This document shows positions 55,853 through 64,000 of a stretch of DNA of 64,000 nt, piece by piece (positions within the stretch are counted from its first letter, which is position 1; each line of letters begins with the position of its first letter). The stretch is from Certhia americana. Lineage: Eukaryota > Chordata > Aves > Passeriformes > Certhiidae. The stretch covers positions 6,237,298-6,301,297 of the forward strand of contig JAGMWU010000028.1 in NCBI GenBank assembly GCA_018697195.1. The letters are read 5' to 3'. Made by a program: the position numbers and the translations under genes. The notes beneath the pieces are model-generated. The model had not been told where the DNA came from, did not search any database, and worked only from the letters and a program-made list of their open reading frames with translations.

Positions 55853-57895
55853 AAGGTCAACCTTGTTTGTGTTTTCACAAGGTGTTTTGCAGCTCAAGAC
55901 TCTGAACTGCTGTCCACAGGCACAGCACTGCCAGAGCAGAAGCTGCTTTAAAGAGAGGGGGAAAAAAGTGTAGAATTGGGGTTTGTAAGTGTGGGTTGTG
56001 GGGCACGGCTTAGGAACAGAGGGGAGCTGCTCTGTCCTGATATTCACAGCTATTTTGGAAACATTATGCCCCCGAGAATGAGCTGGTGCTGAGCCCTGGC
56101 ACTCCCAGGAGTGATCCTTTGTAGGTGTGGGAAATCCCACTGGCACAGGGAAAGCCTTGCCTGGCTCCTGCTGCCCACCTTGCAGCACCCTTGGGTATGG
56201 GCTTGTGCCAGCACAGGCCCTCTGTGGTTGCCCCCTGAGCTAGATCTGTGTGCCCACATGGGAGTGGCAGAGCCCCTGTGCCTGCCTCCATCCCACCTCC
56301 TACAGTGACTCAAGGACAGATCTGTGCCAGAGCCCCCATGCGCCTGTCCCAGCACTGCCTCCACCCACCTCTGCACAGTGACCATGGCAAACAGAGACAG
56401 ACAGCTCAGCCAGCATGTGGGGAGACATCCTCTGAAGCATCCCAGTGTTTCAGAGGCTTCAGGGAGAGCGAGCCCAGAGCTGTGTGTGTCAGATTCCTCT
56501 GCCCCTTAATCAAAATTGGAAAGACCTTTGTAGCTCCTGGCTGCTGCTGGAATTGGCGCTGCAATTCCTTCATCTCATCCACTGCATCAGCCTTTCTCCC
56601 CGTGACCTACGGCTCCATGATCAAATGATCCAGCTCATGTGGGTCTGGAAAAAGGGAATTTGAGTGCGTTCACCCCAGTGCTGCCTGTGGCAGGGACATG
56701 GTCATCCCAGGGTTGGGAGAATGTGAGGCACGGTTTGGTCCTTGCAGACCCCCAAAAGCCTGGGGGGAGCAGGGTTCAGGGCAGCTGAGGCTGGGGAAGA
56801 GGCAAAACAGGGTGGTTTGGGATATTTTTGGACTTTGTTCATGTAATACCCTCTGCTGGGCAATGCAATGGATGCAGGGCTGAGGCTGGGTTGCTGTTCT
56901 CATTGGGGTGATGGAGCCATCTCCCTACACCCCACAGTTTCTCTCCAGCTCTGGAAAAGCTCTGTCTCAGCTGGGTGGTTTGAAAGAGGATGTGGGTGGT
57001 GGAGTACCTGGAAGGCTGCATTCCCCAGCCCACCAGGAACAGCCTCCATGGGCTCAGTACATGCTCCAATGCACTCACTGCACTCACCCAACACTAAGCC
57101 AGCATCAGGTGGAGAAACCCTTACTATGGTGGCCAGCCTGGAGCAGACGGTCCCCACAGAATACTCTGGGACCCCAAAAAGCTTCCCCTTCTCAGAGGTT
57201 TCCCTTCCAGGAGGCTGAGTGAAACTGTGGTGGAGCAACATGAAGAATGTGTGTCCTGGGAGATTTGTGGCACCTGGTCTCTGTGGGACCAGAGCTCCCC
57301 ATCTTTCTAGAGATCATTTCATCCTCTGGAGAAAACATTTTTCTTTGAGATTTTTTCCTGAAGAGCTGCAGGCGGGAGGTAGTTGGAGGTGAAGCTTTAT
57401 TCCATGGCTGGTTTCTTTGCGGAGCTCTGCTCTGCCTGCCTGGGCAAATCCTGTGGGTATGAGGAGTGATGAGCTTCTCCACTCACTGCGACTGTGCTGA
57501 CATCCCTGTCACTGGTGGTGGCAAGGACGGCGCTGCTTGTAGGTGTTTTGGGTGGGATGCAACCCCATCCTTACCACATGGAGAAAAATACTAAGGCAAG
57601 GGCGGGAGATGCAGGACACTCTCTGAGGGGTGACATGGAAAGTCACCATGGGGAGAGCAAGATGAGAGTAGGAGCATGGAGAGATGTGGTAGGTGGTACC
57701 ATGAGGGGGAACATAGGGGATGAGGAGGGCACTCCAGTGTGGTGGTGGGACTCGGACACCAGTAGCTGGAGTCACAGAACTGGTCCTCATGCCACTAGAA
57801 GGTAGTAGGAACAGAGACCAAGGTCTGGTGCAGCTGAGGGGCTGTGGGTGCCCTCTCTGTGCTGGGATGTAACAAATCCTCCTCTTCCTCCACAG

Positions 57896-58507
57896 CCTTT
57901 CCAGCAGCTGCCTCACCAGAATGAAGGGGACAGCCAATGTCAACTCCACTGGCCGCAGCCACTACCAGTCTGCCATCCCAGTGCCCCGTGCCATGGCCCA
58001 TGGCAAACTACACACCACATCTCCTCTGAGCACCCCGGGGTCCCCTGTCCTCTACAGGGCTCCACCCCCTTGGCCAGGGAAGGTTCCAGCCCCTGGTCCC
58101 AAGACCCTCAAGCCCAAAGCCACTGGCAGAGCTGCTGGCCATGAGCCAGCTGACCACAGGGAGGGAAGCCCCAGTGTCCCCACTCATGGTGGACAGAAAG
58201 CCCTGTCAAGACCCCTGGTGTCCCCTGGGAAATGGCCAGAGTCAGCAGGCAGTGGGAGGAGAGGGACAGGCAGGGTGGGGGAGCCCACTGAGTTGCCCAA
58301 AGCTCCCCTAGCACAGGGCAGGGGTGGGGGGCGGCTGGGAGGGTCCCCTGGGAAGGGCAGCGGAACAGCCACAGCAGGGACAGGAGATGAGTCTCATGCT
58401 GGCTCACAGGGGAGGGGTCCCATATTTGGGTCAGGGGCCATAACTTTCTCCTCAGGGCCCCCACACAGCCACCCCATTACTGCCACTGTGGCACCCTTCC
58501 AGTACCG
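57896..58507 (+). CDS. Candidate large exon, Pro/Gly/Ser-rich protein with SxIP-like motif
   Basis: 612 nt open in one frame between CCTCCACAG and donor GTGAGT. Incoming phase needs two bases from an upstream exon. It encodes NVNSTGRSHYQSAIPVPRAM, then TTSPLSTPGSPVLYR, a long Pro/Gly/Lys-rich disordered stretch, and it ends VAPFQYR. SAIP flanked by Pro and Arg fits the S-x-I-P motif used to bind EB1 at microtubule plus ends, and STPGSP looks like a proline-directed phosphosite. Family unrecognised. The order of residues, not only composition, looks protein-like at both ends of the exon. Confidence 0.5.
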
Positions 58508-58585
58508 GTGAGTCCCTGGGGCTGGGGGGGCTGGGGGGGCTGGGGGTGCCTGGGGACATGGGGCTGTGGGGGGCATGGGGACAGA
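58508..58585 (+). repeat. G-rich tract with G-quadruplex potential
   Basis: Repeated GGGGGGCTGGGGG units immediately after the GTGAGT donor; several G-runs of three or more with short loops. Such intronic G-runs often act as splicing enhancers. Confidence 0.6.
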
Positions 58586-58866
58586 GGGAGGCAGGCAAGC
58601 CCAAAAGGAGTGGCCATGGGAAATGATGGGGTTGGGTCAAAGGGCTTTGTACCAAAGGTTCCCACAGGATTTGGGGTGCTTAGGTTCCTAAGGCACCCAT
58701 GGGAGCTGATGTCGGGCAGGGGATGGACTCTTTGGGGAATGGGGTGCCCTGGGACCCCTTGTCATGAGACCAGTGTCCCCAGACCATGGCAGAACCTATG
58801 GCTACACATTCTTATCTCCTGGGGGTCCCCAGACAGTTGCTCACCCTCACCCCCTTCTGCCGGCAG

Positions 58867-58907
58867 GCTGCAGGAGGACCGGGAGCATGAGAGGGCCACG
58901 TTCCCAG
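58867..58907 (+). CDS. Candidate next exon (LQEDREHERATFP)
   Basis: The acceptor GCCGGCAG joins the preceding exon in phase to give FQYRLQEDREHERATFP, a charged helical segment. A donor GTGATG follows at 58908. Alternatively the frame continues open to a stop at 59353, but that extension looks like composition-driven sequence. Confidence 0.4.
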
Positions 58908-60819
58908 GTGATGAGTGTGCTGGTCCTGAGAAGGGATCTGACCCTGACCCCAAGCCCAGAGGCCTGAGTGAGTCCAGAGGGGTTGGTCAGGAATGGGGGT
59001 GTTCTGCTGGGGAACAGGGGACAGAGGCTCATGCTGGAACAGGAGCCAGGGCTGGAGGCCAGTGGGATGGTGGGGGGAACCCTCACACTGGAGATGTCCC
59101 ACCTCCCCTGGGAAAGGCTCATCTGCAGTTCCTGCCTCAGGTGACTTTCATGGCCAAAACCCTACACTGTGAGAAGCACAGGGGACTGACCCCTCCAGAG
59201 ACAGCACCAGGACACCACTCCAGCTGGCTCCTTTCCAGCCTCTTCCCAGTCTCCCAGCAACCTCCAGAAATGACCCACTTCCAAAGAGCTGGCGTGGAGG
59301 GACCGCTGGCTCCCCACACCCACCACCGGGTCACCCCCTTTCTTGAGGGCTGAATACAATCTCCCTGCTGCAATGCTGAGGCCACCCCAGTCCCTTCTGG
59401 CGCTTGCTCTGGAAGGAGATTTTGGGGAGGCGGGTCCAGAGAGGATGCTGGGGTGGTGGTTGCCAGGGCAGCGGCAGCAGAGGATGGCAAGGATGCTCCA
59501 GAGATGGGCAGGGAAGGGGAAAAAGAGCCGGCAGCTTCACCGGGTGATTTGAAGGGACAGATGTCAGTCAGATCCACGGTGGCTCCTGGCAGAGCCCGGC
59601 TTTGACCTGGGGTCCCAGCACCTCAGTCAGAGCATAATGAGTGCTGAGCCCTGATTTGGAAAGTGCTGAAGCCAGCGGCAAGTGGGAGGCTGTTGCAGGA
59701 GAAAGCAGGAGGGAGCAAGCAGGGCTGGCATGCGCCCAGTGCAGCTGCCCTGCTCCTTGGAGAGGTTCTGGGATAAAGCTGAGCACTGGGGAAGGGGCCA
59801 GATCCTTTCCCTCACTCCATGCCTGCTCCAGCTTCCCCGGCCCACAGCACCTCCCACGGCTCCGCTGGGCCCAGCCAGGGGGAACAGGGGACATTGGGAG
59901 GGACCCCAAGAATCACCTCACCAGCCCCAAAATGAAACAACACCCACAGATTTGCCTCCTACCGCAGGCTAAACACCGAGGAAACAGCCCTCCCCTGAAC
60001 GCTGAGTGGTTTTGGGGTGCAGTTTGTGCACCCATGCTGCCCCAGCAGCACTTCTTAGTGCAAACCACCCTTTTTTTGGGCACCTTTTACTGTCCCATCC
60101 AGGCGCAGTTATATTGGGACTCTGCAGCACTATGGCGGGCTGAACCCCGGATCACCAGCCTGGGGGGTGGGCTGGGGGACTCGTTCCAACCCCGGTCCTC
60201 CCGTCCTTATCTCGGCAGCAGAGATGGGCTCTAATGCAATATTTCCCGGCGGTTGCCATGACAGCCCGCGTGAGGTCACCAAATAGACTTAATTCACCCC
60301 TCCCAAGGGACGGGTAATTAATGAAAAATGATGATAACCAGATCCCACTCCCCTTCTTCCCCCCCGCCCCCCGCACTTAATTCCCTAACATCAGTCGAGA
60401 GGCCCCGCTGGGTTTGAGGGACAGTGTCCCTCAGGGGGTCCCTGGGGCCACCCTGGGCTTTTGCTGCACATTTTGGGGAGAAACGGGGATGCTCTGGCCC
60501 CCCGGGAATGGGTGCACAATGTCTAGGTGGGTGTGGGGTCCATGGCAGGCGGGACAGAGGGTGCTTCAACGCAGAGCGCTGGGGCGTGGGACCCCCGCGC
60601 TGGTTTCATCCACCTCCCCACCCAGCAGCCAGCACGTCCCTGCCTGCGAGGGGCTGCGGAACGAGGCCGGTAGGCCGTGGTCGCTGGGGGTCGCGGGGGC
60701 CATTTCTGGCTCCGTGCTCGCCAGCTTCATGCCTCGCCCCAGAGGTCCCGTGTCATGGCAGGGCCCTGCACCCAGCGCTGTCCCCGGGGTCCCGCTCGGC
60801 CCCTCCGCCCTCAGAGCTC

Positions 60820-61095
60820 CACCGCGCGCGCCCCCGCCCGGCCCCGCCCCGCCGCGCGCGCCCCCGCCCCGCCGCGCGCGCCCCCCCCAGCCGCGCGCGC
60901 CCACGCCCGCGGCCCCGACCCGCCGCGCGTGCACCCCCCGGCCCGCCCCGCCGCGACGAGCCCCGCCCGGCCTCCGCCCCGCCCGCGCGCGACCCCCGCC
61001 CCGGCCCCGCCCGCCGCGCCGCCCCCGCCCGGCCCCCGCCACGCCGCGCGCGCCCCTTTCCTCTGCCCTCGAGCCGCGCGCGCCGCGCCCCGCCC
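60820..61095. repeat. Extreme CpG array of CCCCGCC / CGCGCGCC units
   Basis: About 275 bp, nearly all G and C, with imperfect 20-25 bp units built from CCGCGCGCGCCCCCGCCC and CGCGCGC stretches able to form Z-DNA. It forms the upstream half of the CpG island before the NAV1-like exon. Long frames across it on both strands (Pro/Arg/Ala repeats) are not genes. Confidence 0.8.
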
Positions 61096-61444
61096 CTGCC
61101 GAGCCAGAGGTGGGGGGGGGCCTTTTTGTTCGACTTTGACATTCCGATGGTCGCCGGTCTGAGGCGGCGGAGAGGCTGGTGGGGCTGCGCCGTTACCCCC
61201 CATCCCTCCGCGGCCACCCCCTTCCCGCTCCGACCCGGCCGTGGGACGGGCGCTGACGGCGCTCGCCTCGTCTCGCACGGTGTGGCCTCGGTGCCGCAGC
61301 AACGGCCCGCAGCGCCCGGAGGGTTAAATTGGTTTTGCAGTGCGGGGATGCTGGGGAGCAACTCAAGACCATTCCCGGACTTGGAGTGGGAGAGGAGGAG
61401 GTGAGGGCGGCAGCGGGCCGGCGGAGCCCGACGGCAGCACAGTG
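61095..61444 (+). promoter_or_regulatory. CpG-island flank upstream of the NAV1-like exon
   Basis: CpG-rich unique sequence containing CTTTTTGTTCGACTTTGACA and GGAGGGTTAAATTGG. It is the expected place for a NAV1 promoter and the missing N-terminal codons. No transcription start can be fixed by eye. Confidence 0.35.
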
Positions 61445-62029
61445 ATGCCGAAAGCGGGCAGGAGAAGACGGCGACGGCGGCGGCGGGGCCGCGGTTGGCG
61501 CGAGCTGCGCGTCTTCAGGGCGAACAGCGCGGAGGGGCGGCTCGCCGCCGGCTCCAACCTGCGCAAGCAGAAGTCGCCACCACTCGCCTTCCTCAACGAC
61601 GCCGAGAAGGAAGCGGCCAGCTCTATGAGCCGTGGGCGACGACATGGCCAGGCGGCAGACAACGGGGGGACGGCCGGCGGGAGGGGGGCGGGCGCGGCGG
61701 CCCCCGGCGGGCGGGGGAGCGACGCATGTCGCGGAGCGTGTCCCGCTCCGAGCACTAGCTGTGTCGCCGCGCCCCGCCGGCCCCGCCAAGCCCCTCCGAC
61801 GGGAAGCCGAGCAAGCCGCATCCCCCGCGGGCACCTACGCGAGGTGAAGACCCTCAGAAGGCACCCGATGGCGGGCGGCGGCCGCAATGTGCCGACGAGA
61901 GTGCAGGTGGGAAGGGGGCCGTGCAGTGGAGGCGCGCAACGAGGAGAAGCCGTACATGAAGTGCGATCCCGAGATGGTGGTGACGGTGCTGGGGACATGG
62001 AGCAGCTGCTCTTCAGCCAAAGGAGGGAG
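61445..62029 (+). pseudogene. NAV1: NAV1-like N-terminal exon, frame-broken (decayed copy or assembly errors)
   Basis: NAV1 (neuron navigator 1) is a microtubule plus-end protein of developing neurons. Homology to its N-terminal exon runs in order across this segment but changes frame at least six times. The pieces are ELRVF and SNLRKQKS (61500-61590), QLYEP (about 61620), DDMAR (about 61637), MSRSVSRSEH then TAG (61725-61758), PAGPAKPL (about 61780), SRIPRG (about 61815), MKCDPEMVVTVLG (61956-61994) and MEQLLFSQ (about 61998). A donor-like GTGAGT follows at 62030. Human has SNLRKQKS, MSKTLSKSEH, SRIPRG, VDPELVVTVLG and LEQLLFSQ in the same order. LZTR1 and RNPEP nearby have no such breaks, but this segment is far more GC-rich, so sequencing indels remain possible. 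Confidence 0.6.
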
Positions 62030-62195
62030 GTGAGTGCGGCCGGCTCGACTGCCGGGCCGACGTCGAGTGAGGGGAAATGGCCAGAGTGGCAGCTGGGAGG
62101 AATCTGGGCTCCTGACACTCCGTGAGGACCTACGGAGTGGCCATCTCGGGTCTTGAAATGACGCGAGGGGAAAGGAGCTCTGTCCACCAGTCACT

Positions 62196-62605
62196 TAGAA
62201 TCACGCAGGTTTGGGTTTGAAGACGTCAAGTTTCCTGGTTCCACTCCCTGCCCACAGGCTAGGGACACCTTCCACGGACCTGGTTCTGTTACTAACCCGC
62301 AACCAATGCCTTGGCCATTGCCGAGGATGAGGCAGCCACCCACCCACTCCTTGGGCAACCTGGGCCAGAACTTCCCCCACTCACAGGGGAGAGTCTTCCC
62401 GTATCAATCTACACTGCCGCCTGCCCTCTGTCATGGAAAGCCCATTTCCCCTTGTCCGGTCAAATAGGTCCTGGTCTAAAGTCACTCTCCAGCTCTCCTG
62501 GATCCCGTTGGGGCACTCTTAAAAGGGGCTTTAGGGTTCTCCCCGAGCTTTCTCCAGCTGAAAACATCTAGACTCTCCCAGCTGGCTCCGGCGAGGGGCT
62601 TCCGT
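62196..62605 (-). repeat. CR1 LINE fragment, antisense
   Basis: AGAATCACGCAGGTTTGGGT, TCTCCAGCTCTCCTGGATCC and CTCTTAAAAGGGGCTTTAGG are reversed CR1 3' text, moderately diverged. It begins 166 bp after the donor of the NAV1-like exon. Confidence 0.8.
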
Positions 62606-64000
62606 ACTGTTTATCTCCAAGCATGCATGGGGAGGTGTGCTGTCAGATGCCTCTTTGCCTTGGAGAAAGGCCGTTCTCCTCACAAGGAGCAGTGGAGGTG
62701 GGTGGAGATCGGTCCTCCCCAATGTGTATTGTTGGTAGTCCCTGGTCTCAACCACCACCAAGCCGAGGCGGCTGAACATCGGATGCCACAGCTGCTCCCC
62801 ACCATCAGCGTGGCTTGCCCTGGGTGGTGACCTTGAGGAACAGTGATGGTGAAGTGCCATGGAGGGGTCCATGCATGCTGCTCACTTTTGGGCAGATACG
62901 ATACTCCACTGAGGGTTGGGGCTATCTCTGGTAGAGGAGGTTTCTCCAAGGAATGCTGCTGCAGGGTTGCAGAGCAGTTGTCAGGCTGCTGGCTTCATGC
63001 GCTTTGCGATACCTGTGGGTTTATCCCTGCGTTGTTGTGTGCATAGTGGGTTCCCTGAGAACATACGAGCACTGGTGCAGTGCTTGGCGTTTTTTGTTGC
63101 CCCAGACCTCGACCTGCCCCGTAGCAGATGCAGCAGGGGTCTCAGTAGGGTGAGCCAAGCCGTGCCTTTCTCTCCTGCTGCATGGCTGATCTCTAGGAAT
63201 TGTGGCTGCTTCAGCAGCCTCTGCTTCACGTTGACACCCTTTTCTTCCTGCATCACAATCAGTAGTGCCTGGGGTCTGGGATGGACAATTGCACTCTGTG
63301 GGGGTGTGGCTCTCTTGAAGAGCTGTGTTGGTCTGGCAAAATGGCATGAGGAAACGTGCAAGTGGAGGAGCCTGCACGCCATCAGGTGCTCGCAGTGCTC
63401 AAGCTGCTGGCTGTAAAGCCCTGGTGTTTGGGGCAGGGTAGGGGAAGAGCAGCAGTAAGGCGCTGATGGACAGTCCCTTCAAGTTCCGTGGCCTGGGGAC
63501 TCTTTTTTAGGGGGCCAGGAGTCTCTGGTACTGAGCGGCATGAGAAGATTGCATTGTCATTGCTGGGATGAAGAGGAAGGGGAGATTTTGCACCAGCTGG
63601 GGTCTGGGGGAGGTCGGTTTGGAGATGTGGAAGCAAGCTGGGAGTGTGTGTGGCGCCAGGACTGAATAGCTGCACTTGCCAAGTTCACTTTCCCTGCATA
63701 ACATGGCCTGACAAGGGCTTTGGGGTGTAGTAGCCCCAGCTCCATGCAGGGCTCTGCAAGGCATGCACCAGTGGTGCTGTACCACACAGGCATGGAGGCC
63801 GCCCAGACTCATTGCACTTTGTCCCGGGCGGTGCCAGCCACGAGGGGAGCAGCAGTGCCCTCCTTGGCCGGGTCGTCATGATGCGGCGCATCCCAGGCAA
63901 CAAGTGAAAGCAACAGAGGCTGAGGAGGTCAGCCCAGTTGCGTTGGGGTCAGGCTCTCCAGGCTGCCCCAGGGAATTGACTTATGGGACTAACAGACTCC
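62606..64000. other. Unassigned terminal segment
   Basis: I see no exon, RNA gene or recognisable repeat. If NAV1 is functional this would be the start of its large first intron. Confidence 0.5.

Larger units (their letters stand above)
47100..57890. other. GC-rich interval with no confident gene
   Basis: Beyond the candidate coiled-coil exon, minisatellites and CR1 tails listed separately, I see only unassigned sequence. An ORF at 53222-53560 begins with a signal-peptide-like hydrophobic stretch but has no other support. CpG is raised at 49200-49260 and 51500-52080, which may mark unlisted promoters. Confidence 0.5.

Noticed and set aside
57921..58511. ATG at 57921 as the true start of the Pro-rich protein
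   Set aside because: An acceptor lies 25 bp upstream and the frame is open through it (LSSSCLTR), so it looks like an internal exon rather than a first exon.
60424..61404. Open frames of 160-330 codons rich in Pro, Arg and Ala on both strands
   Set aside because: Products of the CCCCGCC/CGCGCGC array; no recognisable domain.

Overview
This window is vertebrate nuclear DNA, almost certainly from a songbird (oscine passerine). The interspersed repeats are truncated CR1 LINEs, the dominant retroelement of bird genomes. One intronic insertion (about 18404-18545) has a tRNA-Ile-like head fused to a CR1 tail, the structure of the passerine element TguSINE1. GC rises steeply after about 43 kb, with several CpG islands, as in gene-dense avian microchromosomes. 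There is no operon structure; all genes are spliced.

Region 1 (1-33.5 kb, + strand) is LZTR1, the Kelch-BTB substrate adaptor of a CUL3 ubiquitin ligase that limits RAS-family GTPases. Exons equivalent to human exons 5-21 are all present and open, with the stop at 32880 and a polyA signal at 33539. The first four exons lie upstream of the window. The intron after exon 18 has U12-type (minor spliceosome) signals. The 14.4 kb stretch between exons 9 and 11 holds CR1 copies, microsatellites, the SINE, a 10-N assembly gap inside an ATTCC array, and a strongly diverged exon 10.

Region 2 (35.5-43.6 kb, - strand) is a complete 11-exon RNPEP gene (aminopeptidase B, 641 aa). It converges tail-to-tail on LZTR1 and starts in a CpG-island promoter. 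Just upstream lies about 1 kb of GGATCC-rich degenerate minisatellite.

Region 3 (44.7-60.8 kb) is GC-rich, with two more CpG-rich segments, minisatellites, a CA microsatellite and scattered CR1. I can support only pieces of an unrecognised plus-strand gene here: a start-containing exon at 46.1 kb, a short coiled-coil exon at 50.1 kb, and a Pro/Gly/Ser-rich exon pair at 57.9-58.9 kb. That they belong to one gene is inference.

Region 4 (60.8-62.1 kb) is an extreme CpG island containing sequence homologous to the N-terminal exon of neuron navigator 1 (NAV1). The homology is spread over all three frames with at least one stop codon, so it is either a decayed copy or an exon with sequence errors. 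The last 1.4 kb shows nothing I can assign.

No operon, phage, CRISPR or defence system is present. The most notable points are the U12 intron, the diverged LZTR1 exon 10, the LZTR1/RNPEP junction (the two genes map to different chromosomes in human and, as I recall, in chicken), the frame-broken NAV1 exon, and the unidentified coiled-coil gene.
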